NCBI RefSeq assembly: GCF_008367235.1
Contig: NZ_VTZS01000003.1
Coordinates: 124,001-188,000 of the forward strand
Length of the DNA stretch: 64,000 nucleotides
Direction of reading: 5' to 3'
DNA from: Pareuzebyella sediminis
GTDB taxonomy: Bacteria; Bacteroidota; Bacteroidia; Flavobacteriales; Flavobacteriaceae
Below, one piece after another: positions 55,975 to 64,000 of this stretch; position 1 is the first letter of the stretch; the number at the start of each line of letters is the position of its first letter. Position numbers and translations under genes: made by a program. The notes under the pieces are model-generated. The model searched no databases. It had not been told where the DNA came from and worked only from the letters and a program-made list of their open reading frames with translations.

Positions 55975-56784
55975 CTATTTTAAAACTTCAGTGTTATAAA
56001 AATTAGCATAGGCATCCTCAAATTCTTGTAGGGACACGTACGGCAACACAGGTTTTTGAAGGTTGGAAATATGGCTTTGTAAATCTTCAGGAATTTCTTC
56101 GGCCGCTAAAATAACCGCATCGCAATGATCTACGGCAACTTTTAACAAATTATTATAGGTAGGGGTTTCCAAGGGTGCAATACTCTCTTCGGAAATACCA
56201 TCAAAAGCTATTTTCTTAATCATGCTCTTGTCAAGTTCACCCTCAAAAGACTTACCATAAACCGAAATGACAATTTTACTCGTATCGAATAAAGGCTCGT
56301 CTGCATAGTATTTTTTAAGATATAATGGCAATAGAGAAGCCATCCATCCATGAACGTGAATAATATCAGGAGACCAATTCAATTTTTTGACTGTTTCAAC
56401 TACGCCCTTGGCAAAGAAAATGGCTCTTTGATCATTATCAGGGAAAAGATTTCCTTGAACATCGGTAAATGTAGCCTTACGCTTAAAATATTCATCGTTG
56501 TCAATAAAATATACTTGTATACGCTCTCGGGGTATAGAGGCGACCTTGATAATCAAAGGCATATCCATGTCATTGATGACCAAATTCATTCCAGATAATC
56601 GAATTACCTCATGAAGTTGGTGCCTGCGCTCGTTGATATTCCCATAACGGGGCATGAAAATACGAATCTGACCACCGTTGCTGTTAACCATTCGAGGGGT
56701 TTCGTAAGACATCAGGGAAACTTCGTTTTCCGGAAGGTATGGCACCAGTTCCGAAGAAACAAACAATATCTTTTTACCATTCAT
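55975..56784 (-). CDS. glycogen/starch synthase-like protein, N-terminal lobe only
   Basis: A 269-aa protein equal to the N-terminal GT5 lobe of glycogen synthase: KKILFVSSELVPYLPENEVS at the ADP-glucose-binding start, QIRIFMPRYGNINERRHQLH, FFAKGVVETVKKLNWSPDII and HVHGWMASLLPLYL. Full glycogen synthases run to ~480 aa, and the C-terminal GT-B lobe that completes the active site is absent. The usual KxGGL motif is also altered to LPENEVS. The reading frame is intact, so it is a fixed short form, known in flavobacteria opposite panC, and not a fresh deletion. It is probably not a glycosyltransferase on its own and may be a regulator or have another ligand. Confidence 0.82.
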   Translation of the reverse strand: MNGKKILFVSSELVPYLPENEVSLMSYETPRMVNSNGGQIRIFMPRYGNINERRHQLHEVIRLSGMNLVINDMDMPLIIKVASIPRERIQVYFIDNDEYFKRKATFTDVQGNLFPDNDQRAIFFAKGVVETVKKLNWSPDIIHVHGWMASLLPLYLKKYYADEPLFDTSKIVISVYGKSFEGELDKSMIKKIAFDGISEESIAPLETPTYNNLLKVAVDHCDAVILAAEEIPEDLQSHISNLQKPVLPYVSLQEFEDAYANFYNTEVLK

Positions 56785-56819
56785 AAAGCTGTATTTTGTT
56801 AATTAAGCGAGCGTGGCTG

Positions 56820-56827
56820 CAAAATTA
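56820..56827 (-). promoter_or_regulatory. -7 box of the glycogen-synthase-like/DUF4270 operon (TAATTTTG)
   Basis: TAATTTTG on the minus strand 35 nt before the ATG at 56784 matches TAnnTTTG. The -33 element is not clear. Confidence 0.5.
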
Positions 56828-56858
56828 CAAAAATTATGCAGATTAGCCGTAATTATAG

Positions 56859-56866
56859 TAAGTTTG
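56859..56866 (+). promoter_or_regulatory. -7 box of panC (TAAGTTTG)
   Basis: TAAGTTTG lies 20 nt before the panC ATG and matches TAnnTTTG. Together with the minus-strand box at 56820 it makes this 102-nt gap a divergent promoter region. Confidence 0.5.
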
Positions 56867-56886
56867 CTCGCTTATAAGTAAAAAAT

Positions 56887-57729
56887 ATGAAGATCTTTCA
56901 TACCAAAGAAGAGCTCACCAAATACTTGTTTTCTACAAACATTAAAGGTAATCTCGCATTGGTGCCTACCATGGGCGCACTACATGATGGCCACAAGTCG
57001 CTGGTAGAACGTGCCAAGGATGAAAATACAGTAGTCGTGGTAAGTATTTTTGTCAATCCTACCCAATTTGACAATCAAGATGATCTTAAAAAATATCCGA
57101 AAACCTTGGACGCCGACCTTGATCTTTTACACGGTATTTCGGATGATATTTTGGTTTTTGCCCCTTCGATCGACGAAATATACGACCATAACGTAAAACC
57201 AAAAACCTATGATTTTGAAGGCCTTGACAAAGTGATGGAAGGAGCTTTTAGAGAAGATCATTTCAACGGTGTAGGCACTATTGTCGAACTCTTATTTTTA
57301 TTGGTAAGACCAGATAGGGCCTATTTTGGTGAGAAAGACTTCCAACAATTACAGATTATCAAGAAACTGGTCAAGAAGTTAGAATTGCCGGTGAAGGTTG
57401 TTGGCTGTCCGATTGTCAGGGAACCTCATGGCCTTGCCCTGAGCTCACGTAACAAAAGACTTACAAAGACACAACATGAGAAAGCCTCTTTTATCTATCA
57501 GACCTTGAATACCGCCAAATCAAAGTTTGGCACGAAAAGTGCTAATGATGTGAAGGTTTGGGTCGAAGAACAATTCGAAAAAAATCCCCATTTTAAACTG
57601 GAATATTTTGAAATAACGGATGCTGAAACCTTAACGCCCATTCAAAAAAAGAAACAAAATTTAAAATATCGGGCCTTTATCGCCGTTTACGCCGGTAAGA
57701 TTCGACTGATCGATAACGTGGCCCTGTAA
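56887..57729 (+). CDS. panC: pantoate-beta-alanine ligase
   Basis: A 280-aa cytoplasmic enzyme joining pantoate and beta-alanine with ATP to give pantothenate. The nucleotide motif is [14 protein letters not shown], followed by [36 protein letters not shown] with the neighbouring GEKDFQQL, and [11 protein letters not shown]. Length is normal. It is followed 17 nt later by panD, which supplies its beta-alanine. Confidence 0.97.
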   Translation: MKIFHTKEELTKYLFSTNIKGNLALVPTMGALHDGHKSLVERAKDENTVVVVSIFVNPTQFDNQDDLKKYPKTLDADLDLLHGISDDILVFAPSIDEIYDHNVKPKTYDFEGLDKVMEGAFREDHFNGVGTIVELLFLLVRPDRAYFGEKDFQQLQIIKKLVKKLELPVKVVGCPIVREPHGLALSSRNKRLTKTQHEKASFIYQTLNTAKSKFGTKSANDVKVWVEEQFEKNPHFKLEYFEITDAETLTPIQKKKQNLKYRAFIAVYAGKIRLIDNVAL

Positions 57730-57746
57730 TTTACTATCTTTGTACC

Positions 57747-58097
57747 ATGCAAATAGAAGTTGTAAAATCGAAGATACACCGAGTAAAAGTCACTGGTGCC
57801 GACCTAAACTATATAGGCAGTATTACCATTGATGAAGACCTTATGGACGCTGCCAATATTATTCGCGGTGAGAAGGTGCAAATCGTAAACAATAACAATG
57901 GCGAGCGTTTAGAAACGTACGCGATACCAGGTCCGCGAAAAAGCGGTGAACTGACCCTGAACGGGGCTGCAGCACGTAAAGTGGCGGTCGGTGACGTTCT
58001 CATTCTAATCACCTATGCTAGGATGGATATCGAAGAAGCCAAAAAGTTCAATCCAGCTTTGGTATTTCCGAATGAAGAGAACAACTTGTTGAACTAA
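57747..58097 (+). CDS. panD: aspartate 1-decarboxylase
   Basis: A 116-aa pyruvoyl enzyme making beta-alanine from aspartate. The self-cleavage site Gly24-Ser25 is in YIGSITID; Ser25 becomes the pyruvoyl group. [20 protein letters not shown] is the conserved beta-barrel part. Cotranscribed with panC. A TATCTTTG sequence lies directly before the ATG and might be an internal -7 box, but the spacing would make the transcript leaderless. Confidence 0.97.
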   Translation: MQIEVVKSKIHRVKVTGADLNYIGSITIDEDLMDAANIIRGEKVQIVNNNNGERLETYAIPGPRKSGELTLNGAAARKVAVGDVLILITYARMDIEEAKKFNPALVFPNEENNLLN

Positions 58098-58099
58098 CT

Positions 58100-59065
58100 T
58101 TGAAAGACAACCTGAAAAAAACCTTGAAGACCGTACTCCCAATTCTTTTGGGAGTTTTTTTAGTTTGGTACTCTTATCATAAGACTTCGCCAGAAGATAG
58201 GTCGCAAATTCTTTTCTACATCAAGGATGCCGATCTCTTCTGGGTAGGTCTCTCCGTAATACTGGCCATTTTGAGCCATCTTTCGCGTGCCATTCGATGG
58301 AATTACTTGCTTGAACCTTTGGGTTACAAACCTCGACTTACCAATAACATCCTAATAATATTGATGGCCTACCTAACCAATCTTGGCATTCCACGAACGG
58401 GCGAAATTTTAAGGGCAACAGCTCTTTCTACGTACGAAGGGGTGCCTTTCGAAAAAGGATTTGGAACTATCGTAACCGAACGTGTAGTCGATATCATAGT
58501 GCTATTAGCCCTTATCGGTCTAACCCTTGTCCTCCAGACCGACAGCATCCTCGCCTTTCTAGAAAATAGGGGTTTCAACCTCAACGGCATCTTGGCTATG
58601 TTAACTTTAGGGGCTGTGGCCATGGTCATTTTTCTAGTTTTTATTAAAAAATCGTCGCATTCTATCGCCATCAAAATCAAAAGATTCGTCAAAGGTCTTA
58701 TGGATGGGGTATTGAGTATTTTCAAAATGAGAAACAAATGGGCATTTGTTTTTCACACCTTCTTTATTTGGGCATGTTATATCGGCATGCTTTGGGTTAT
58801 CAAATATACCGTTCCTGAAACCATTGGCCTATCCTTCGGCCAACTAATGGTGGCATTTATAGCCGGATCTTTTGCCATGACCACCACAAACGGGGGTATA
58901 GGGCTTTACCCCATTGCAGTAAGTAGCGCGCTGTCGGTTTTTGGAATCAGTAAAGTTTCCGGAGATGCTTTCGGATGGATCATGTGGATATCACAAACGC
59001 TTCTTATTGTAGTTTTTGGTGCAATATCTTTTCTGGTCTTACCGTTATTGAACAGAAACCGCTAG
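58100..59065 (+). CDS. flippase-like membrane protein (lysylphosphatidylglycerol synthase TM / UPF0104 family)
   Basis: A 321-aa protein with about eight membrane helices and the family blocks HLSRAIRWNYLLEPLG, YLTNLGIPRTGEILRATALS, VTERVVDIIVLLALIGLTLV and SFAMTTTNGGIGLYPIAVSS. It corresponds to the integral-membrane half of MprF-like proteins without the aminoacyl-transfer domain, so a lipid or glycolipid flipping role is possible. It begins at a TTG codon only 2 nt after the panD stop, indicating translational coupling. Confidence 0.88.
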   Translation: MKDNLKKTLKTVLPILLGVFLVWYSYHKTSPEDRSQILFYIKDADLFWVGLSVILAILSHLSRAIRWNYLLEPLGYKPRLTNNILIILMAYLTNLGIPRTGEILRATALSTYEGVPFEKGFGTIVTERVVDIIVLLALIGLTLVLQTDSILAFLENRGFNLNGILAMLTLGAVAMVIFLVFIKKSSHSIAIKIKRFVKGLMDGVLSIFKMRNKWAFVFHTFFIWACYIGMLWVIKYTVPETIGLSFGQLMVAFIAGSFAMTTTNGGIGLYPIAVSSALSVFGISKVSGDAFGWIMWISQTLLIVVFGAISFLVLPLLNRNR

Positions 59066-59092
59066 AGGTTTTATAGTCCCAAAAACTAGACC

Positions 59093-60235
59093 ATGTTACG
59101 GAAACTTACATTTTTCATAATTTTTCTGTGCGTAAACCTGAACGCGCAAGTTACTCAAGAAATTTTTGAATCCTTCAAATTGCAAGAGCGCCGAGACGTC
59201 AGGTATTATTTCCCGGAAGACTACGATAAGGAGAAAAAATATCCATTAATCGTCGTATTAGACGCAGAGTACCTATTCGATCAGGTAGTGGCCAATGCAA
59301 AATTCTACCATAGATTTCACGGTATGCCCCCAAGTATTGTGGTGGGTATCGACCAAAGCAAACAAAGCATCCGGTTCGACGATTGCGCCTTTGAACCCGA
59401 TACGGGCCTTCCATCGGAAAAAGGAAAGCATTTCTTTGAGTTCATAGGGATGGAAATAATTCCCTATCTCGATTTGAATTACAGCACCGCCCCCTTTAAA
59501 ATGATAGTAGGGTATGATATCACAGCCAATTTTATGAACTATTGGCTTTTTAAGGAAAACTCGTTGTTTAACGCCTATATCAGCATATCACCAACACTTG
59601 CGCCTGAAATGGAAACACGAGTACCGGCTCGTTTATCGGCCTTTGATAAACAAATATTTTATCAGCTTATTGTTGAGGGGGAGAAAAATGATGATACTGC
59701 GAAAATTTTAGCGATGGACAGGGCCATTAAGGCAATTGACAAGGAATCACTTCATTATGCCTTCGAGCAATACGAGGGAGCCGACCCTATTTCAATAGCC
59801 TCCTATGGTATAGGAAAAGCATTTGACAACATCTTCGGAATGTTCAAGCCCATCAGTCCGAAAGAATATAAAGAACAAATTTTAACCTCCGAAAACCCGG
59901 TCTTTCAATATTTGGAAAGCAAATACCAAAGCATAGAAGACCTATTCGGATTTGAGAAGCCCGTTGAGTTAAACGATATAATGGCCATCTACGCCGCAAC
60001 CCGTAAAAAGGAAGATGTGGAATCGTTAAAACCTCTTTCAGACCTTTGCAAAAAAGCATTTCCAGAGACCATGATGGGCTTTTATTTCGAAGGCGAATAC
60101 TACGAACAACTTGGAGAGCCCAAAAAAGCATTCAAGACTTTTGAAAAAGCATTTGCCATGGAAGAAATCGATTTCTTGACCAAAGAAATGGCCTTAGAGA
60201 AAATCGATGCACTCAAAGCGGATTTCGGTTATTAA
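59093..60235 (+). CDS. secreted alpha/beta-hydrolase-fold protein with altered nucleophile
   Basis: A 380-aa protein with a signal peptide (MLRKLTFFIIFLCVNLNAQ). The fold matches the esterase-D/Fes-like family (RDVRYYFPEDYDKEKKYPLI, VVGIDQ). The nucleophile elbow, usually GHSxGG, reads GYDITA at 140-145, so the catalytic Ser is an Asp (Asp142). The last ~110 residues are helical with a TPR-like ending (AFKTFEKAFAMEE). It could be a non-enzymatic relative or use Asp as nucleophile, as haloalkane dehalogenases do. It follows the pan operon by 27 nt. Confidence 0.8.
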   Translation: MLRKLTFFIIFLCVNLNAQVTQEIFESFKLQERRDVRYYFPEDYDKEKKYPLIVVLDAEYLFDQVVANAKFYHRFHGMPPSIVVGIDQSKQSIRFDDCAFEPDTGLPSEKGKHFFEFIGMEIIPYLDLNYSTAPFKMIVGYDITANFMNYWLFKENSLFNAYISISPTLAPEMETRVPARLSAFDKQIFYQLIVEGEKNDDTAKILAMDRAIKAIDKESLHYAFEQYEGADPISIASYGIGKAFDNIFGMFKPISPKEYKEQILTSENPVFQYLESKYQSIEDLFGFEKPVELNDIMAIYAATRKKEDVESLKPLSDLCKKAFPETMMGFYFEGEYYEQLGEPKKAFKTFEKAFAMEEIDFLTKEMALEKIDALKADFGY

Positions 60236-60440
60236 GTCATGGCTTTTCATTTAATGGAATTGAGATTTTTTTATTTGCGCCTTAATCCAACTTTCCGTTT
60301 TTTCCCATTTAGAAAAGTTCTGGGCTAAAAAGAACCTATTGGGCTATTTGCCCCTATGATTAAAAACCTTTGACCTTTCGCATTTCTAGCCGTTCTTAAT
60401 CTATAATTGGGATTCTGGCAAATATGTACGACATTAAAGG

Positions 60441-60460
60441 TCTAATTCCTTACAATTAGA
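60441..60460. promoter_or_regulatory. inverted repeat just upstream of the PL8 lyase gene
   Basis: TCTAATT / AATTAGA with a 6-nt spacer, ending 11 nt before the lyase ATG. It could be an operator or a translation-blocking stem. The rest of the 236-nt gap (60236-60471) shows no gene or clear terminator. Confidence 0.35.
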
Positions 60461-60471
60461 CTATAGATGGT

Positions 60472-62700
60472 ATGAAAAAAGTCAGAGAAAAAGTACTCTT
60501 AACCCTAGTTCTAGTTGTGCTCATGGTCTCCGTACCAGTTTTTGCTATCCAAACAGATATAGATATTGTAAAGCAAAGAGTAGTCAATGAATTGATGAAG
60601 CCGGTAAATGACGGTCAAATCGAAATTTTAGTAGCTACTATAAAGGAAGATGGTACCTGGCCGGGTATTGATTATCAAGATTTTTCACGTGAGGGTTTTC
60701 TTCATCGTATTCACGCCAACAATATGTTATTGCTGGCGAGAGCCTACAAAACTGAGCATTCAAAATTTTATAATGACGGTTCGGTCAAAAAAAGTATTGA
60801 GCTGGCTTTGACCAATTGGGTAAGCCATGTCTATATCAGCGATAATTGGTGGTATAACCAGATCGGTATACCGAACAGCTTGGTTTCCCTAATGTTAGTA
60901 ATTGGAGAAGAATTGCCTGAGGACCTGATAGAAAAAGCGCAGCCAATCATCCAAAAGGCCAATATTCAGGCACAAGGGGCACGACCCGGTGGAGATCGCA
61001 TTAAAATCGCCGGGATAGAGGCAAAAAACATGCTTTTTCTCGAGAATCGAGAAAGGTTCGACACCTTGATCAAAGTTATAGAAGAAGAGATAAAAAAAGT
61101 AGCATGGATCGGTATGACCTACGGATATGGTTTTCGCGACCAAGAAGGTGGTTTCAATAGCCGCAAAGTAGGGGGTCGGGGCATTCAATATGACTATAGT
61201 TTTCACCATCGTGGCGATGGGGTGAACAATACGCTTTCTTACGGTCTAGGGTATGCAGATGCCTTTATCGAATGGGCATGTTATGTGGCCGACACCCAGT
61301 ATGCCTTTTCAAATCAAAAGCTTGAAGAATTGATCGATTATTTTTTAGATGGTATCTGTAAAACGGCCATCTATGGCCAATACCCAGACCCTGGCGCAAA
61401 AAATAGAAGCATTAGCCGGCCAAATGCCCTCAAACCATACAGTGCGACCATGGCACAAAAACTGTTTCGTATTTCCACGTACAGGAAAAAGGAGCTACAG
61501 GAAATAATCGATATTCGAAAGAACAAGAAGAGACCAACTACCGCCCATGCCACATTCTTTCGCCATTCGGAACATTTTACTTTTCAACGTCCGGATTTTT
61601 TTACGTCTGTACGTATGTATTCGACCCGTACGCACAATATGGAAGTTCCCTATAATAGTGAAGGCTTGTTAAACCACTATAGGGGTGATGGTGCCAATCA
61701 TATTTCAGTAAACGGCGATGAATATTATAACATCTGGCCCGTTTATGACTATAGGAAAATACCAGGTACGACAACCGTACAGAGCGCCAAAATGCCTGTC
61801 CCCGAAAAAATCGCAAAATTGGGAATCACTGATTTTGTGGGTGCCGTAACAGATGGCAAGTATGGTGCCGTCGCCTTCGACTTTAAGAACCAAGTCGATA
61901 CGCTGGCCGCTAGAAAATCGTGGTTCCTCTTCGACCATGAGTATCTATGCCTTGGGGCGGGCATCTCTAGCGACAAAGAAAAATCGTCAGTCGCGACTAC
62001 ATTGAATCAATCCCTGTTACGCACCAAAGTAACCCTTTCCCAAAACAACATAACCAAAGAAATCGACAAAGGGGAAAAAGTCTTCGAAAATGTCGATTGG
62101 GTTTTTCAAGATAAGGTGGGTTACCTCTTTACAAAACCGACCACTATTTATATTAGGAACCGACCAGAGTCAGGTTCATGGTGGCGAATCAACAAACAGG
62201 CCAACTCCCCAAAAACCAAGGTAACCCTAGATGTTTTCTCCTTATGGCTTGACCACGGAGTTCAGCCAAAAGATGCATCTTATGAATACATCGTCGTGCC
62301 AGCTACATCAGTCGAAAAACTAGAACGTACAAATATTACCAAAACGCTTACCGTTCTATCGAACACCCCATATCTTCAAGCGGTACGGCACAACACCCTA
62401 GGCATCTGCCAAATAATCTTCTATAAAGCGGGTGAAATTCGATTAACGGATCACCTTACACTGAGGTCAGACACCCCAGGAATCGTTATGCTAAAAACCA
62501 ATGGTCGGGATATCAAAGAAATATCGGTGGCCGATCCGAACCGCGAATTGGGCAAAATGCACCTATCCTTATCGGCCAAGATTAAAAAAAAGGGGGGAAC
62601 GTATGGCACACTATGGGATAAGGAAAAAGGCATCTCCACTTTATCCATAGAAATGCCCAGTGGTGTCGAGGCAGGAAAAAGCGTTACTATTCTCTTTTGA
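60472..62700 (+). CDS. polysaccharide lyase family 8 enzyme (chondroitin/hyaluronan/xanthan lyase type)
   Basis: A 742-aa secreted enzyme. The signal peptide (LLTLVLVVLMVSVPVFA) leads into an alpha/alpha toroid. It has the substrate-cleft motif DNWWYNQIGIPNSL (Asn125, Trp126-127), then DYSFHHRGDGVNNTLSYGLG with candidate catalytic His245/His246 and Tyr257. The middle and C-terminal beta-sandwich domains (NHISVNGDEYYNIWPVYDYR, YEYIVVPATS) are complete. PL8 enzymes cleave uronic-acid polysaccharides such as chondroitin, hyaluronan or xanthan by beta-elimination. Which one cannot be told. It stands alone, with no SusCD next to it. Confidence 0.9.
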   Translation: MKKVREKVLLTLVLVVLMVSVPVFAIQTDIDIVKQRVVNELMKPVNDGQIEILVATIKEDGTWPGIDYQDFSREGFLHRIHANNMLLLARAYKTEHSKFYNDGSVKKSIELALTNWVSHVYISDNWWYNQIGIPNSLVSLMLVIGEELPEDLIEKAQPIIQKANIQAQGARPGGDRIKIAGIEAKNMLFLENRERFDTLIKVIEEEIKKVAWIGMTYGYGFRDQEGGFNSRKVGGRGIQYDYSFHHRGDGVNNTLSYGLGYADAFIEWACYVADTQYAFSNQKLEELIDYFLDGICKTAIYGQYPDPGAKNRSISRPNALKPYSATMAQKLFRISTYRKKELQEIIDIRKNKKRPTTAHATFFRHSEHFTFQRPDFFTSVRMYSTRTHNMEVPYNSEGLLNHYRGDGANHISVNGDEYYNIWPVYDYRKIPGTTTVQSAKMPVPEKIAKLGITDFVGAVTDGKYGAVAFDFKNQVDTLAARKSWFLFDHEYLCLGAGISSDKEKSSVATTLNQSLLRTKVTLSQNNITKEIDKGEKVFENVDWVFQDKVGYLFTKPTTIYIRNRPESGSWWRINKQANSPKTKVTLDVFSLWLDHGVQPKDASYEYIVVPATSVEKLERTNITKTLTVLSNTPYLQAVRHNTLGICQIIFYKAGEIRLTDHLTLRSDTPGIVMLKTNGRDIKEISVADPNRELGKMHLSLSAKIKKKGGTYGTLWDKEKGISTLSIEMPSGVEAGKSVTILF

Positions 62701-62771
62701 GCAAGTTGTTTTAACACCTTCATTTTTATGTTCAAAATTAGAGAAAGCGATAAGATTCATAAAGTTCTTGC

Positions 62772-62779
62772 TACCTTTG
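62772..62779 (+). promoter_or_regulatory. -7 box of radA (TACCTTTG)
   Basis: TACCTTTG, 21 nt before the radA ATG, matches TAnnTTTG. No TTG at the -33 spacing was found. Confidence 0.45.
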
Positions 62780-62800
62780 AAGTGCACAAAAACGCTTTAA

Positions 62801-64000
62801 ATGGCCAAAACAAAAACCGCTTTTTTCTGCCAGAACTGTGGTACTCAATATGCCAAATGGGTAGGCCAATGCTCAGCATGTAAGGCCTGGAATACGGTAG
62901 TGGAAGAGGTGGTACAAAAATCGGAGAAATCTCCATGGAAAACCAACACTATAGCCAACAAAAAAATTGCCAAGCCTCTTCTCGTCAACGAAATCAATAC
63001 TGACAAAGAACTCCGTCTGAATACTTTTGACCTTGAATTTAATCGAGTTTTGGGAGGTGGCCTCGTGCCTGGCTCATTGGTGCTTTTGGGTGGTGAGCCT
63101 GGTGTGGGTAAAAGCACCTTGCTCTTACAGATTGCGTTAAAGCTTCCTTATAAAACACTTTATGTTTCTGGTGAAGAAAGCCAAAAGCAGATTAAAATGC
63201 GGGCAGACCGCATACATCGCGATAGCGAAAGCTGTTTTATTCTTACAGAAACGAAAACCCAAAATATTTTCCATCAAGTCGAAGCCATTAGGCCCGATAT
63301 CGTTGTAATCGATTCAATTCAAACCTTACACTCCGATTACATAGAGTCGGCGGCAGGAAGTATCTCACAAATACGGGAATGTACCGGCGAACTCATAAAA
63401 TTTGCAAAAGAGACGAACACGCCGGTCATTCTCATTGGGCATATTACCAAAGACGGTTCAATTGCGGGACCTAAAATTTTAGAGCATATGGTAGACACCG
63501 TTTTGCAGTTTGAGGGCGACCGCAATTACGTCTACCGCATTCTTCGCGCCTTAAAAAACCGTTTTGGTTCTACTGCAGAGCTGGGCATTTATGAAATGCA
63601 GGGTGCCGGTCTAAGGCAGGTAAACAATCCTTCGGAAATACTAATCTCTAAGAATGAAGAAGGTCTTAGTGGCACAGCCGTTGCTTCGACCGTTGAGGGT
63701 ATGCGACCCTTGCTTATCGAGATTCAGGCCTTGGTCAGCACGGCTGTATATGGAACCCCGCAACGCTCTACGACAGGATATAATGCGAAACGCCTGAACA
63801 TGTTACTGGCGGTCCTTGAAAAAAGAGCCGGTTTCAAGCTTGCGGCCAAAGATGTTTTTTTAAATATTACAGGAGGTATTTCCGTAGATGACCCGGCCAT
63901 AGATTTAGCGGTAGTTGCGGCCATCTTGTCAAGTAATGAAGATATTCCCATCGAAAAAGGTATATGTTTCGCTGCCGAAGTAGGTCTTGCCGGTGAAATA
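62801..64000 (+). CDS. radA: DNA repair protein RadA (cut by window end)
   Basis: The first 400 codons of RadA, which is normally ~450 aa; the reading frame is open to the last base. The N-terminal zinc finger has paired Cys motifs (FFCQNCG and GQCSACK). The RecA-like core has the Walker A GGEPGVGKST, and LKNRFGST is the RadA-specific KNRFG motif. The C-terminal Lon-protease-like domain begins near residue 300. RadA drives branch migration in recombination repair. A promoter-like TACCTTTG precedes the ATG. Confidence 0.95.
   Translation, partial: MAKTKTAFFCQNCGTQYAKWVGQCSACKAWNTVVEEVVQKSEKSPWKTNTIANKKIAKPLLVNEINTDKELRLNTFDLEFNRVLGGGLVPGSLVLLGGEPGVGKSTLLLQIALKLPYKTLYVSGEESQKQIKMRADRIHRDSESCFILTETKTQNIFHQVEAIRPDIVVIDSIQTLHSDYIESAAGSISQIRECTGELIKFAKETNTPVILIGHITKDGSIAGPKILEHMVDTVLQFEGDRNYVYRILRALKNRFGSTAELGIYEMQGAGLRQVNNPSEILISKNEEGLSGTAVASTVEGMRPLLIEIQALVSTAVYGTPQRSTTGYNAKRLNMLLAVLEKRAGFKLAAKDVFLNITGGISVDDPAIDLAVVAAILSSNEDIPIEKGICFAAEVGLAGEI

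Noticed and set aside
57735-57742. TATCTTTG as an internal promoter for panD
   Set aside because: It matches TAnnTTTG, but lies only 4 nt before the ATG without a TTG element; panC-panD cotranscription explains expression.

Overview
The window reads as chromosomal DNA of a marine-type Bacteroidota, most likely Flavobacteriaceae. The grounds are SusC/SusD, STN-domain and FecR proteins, a DUF4270 lipoprotein, an atpD-atpC pair detached from the other ATP synthase genes, promoters of the TTG-N19/20-TAnnTTTG type, few Shine-Dalgarno sequences, and the gene order glmS / DUF4270 / short glycogen-synthase-like protein / panC-panD. Zobellia, Maribacter or Arenibacter would fit, but the sequence alone does not fix the genus. 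I saw no tRNA, rRNA, CRISPR array, insertion sequence or phage gene.

Layout. (1) 0-14.3 kb: housekeeping genes (DUF58 protein, thioredoxin, DnaE with a fused proofreading exonuclease, rpsP-rimM, trmN6, glutaryl-CoA dehydrogenase). Two formylglycine-type sulfatases and a Tat-exported sugar-isomerase-like protein sit among them. (2) 14.6-34.7 kb: an accessory locus, almost all on the minus strand. A divergent ECF sigma gene and a FecR anti-sigma gene head it. Then come an STN-type SusC and its SusD, two PSD1 (DUF1549/DUF1553, CxxCH) + DUF1501 gene pairs, a Tat-exported NHL propeller, and a two-subunit molybdenum hydroxylase (IorB/IorA type). An exact 72-bp repeat carrying a terminator hairpin lies at both edges of the hydroxylase module. 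(3) 34.9-41.0 kb: a second DnaE with DinB (translesion cassette) behind tandem GGAA-N3-TTCC sites, two unreported microproteins (56 and 41 aa) and a Thr/Ser dehydratase. (4) 41.2-47 kb: a secreted two-domain protein and a three-gene operon (DUF1080, a cupredoxin/PVC-propeller/HEAT fusion, a VCBS propeller). (5) 47-64 kb: atpDC, a TonB-dependent receptor, glmS, DUF4270, glycogen-synthase-like protein, panC-panD-flippase-like protein-atypical hydrolase, a PL8 polysaccharide lyase, and radA cut by the window edge.

How it may work together. Region 2 looks like a polysaccharide-utilisation locus (ECF/FecR/STN-SusC signalling, SusCD import) whose usual glycoside hydrolases are replaced by Planctomycetes-type haem, alkaline-phosphatase-superfamily and molybdenum-hydroxylase proteins, most with Tat signals. 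With the nearby sulfatases, DUF1080/PVC operon and PL8 lyase it suggests oxidative and desulfating processing of a sulfated or modified glycan or its aglycone. The substrate is not visible in the sequence. This locus is the best candidate here for an undescribed system.
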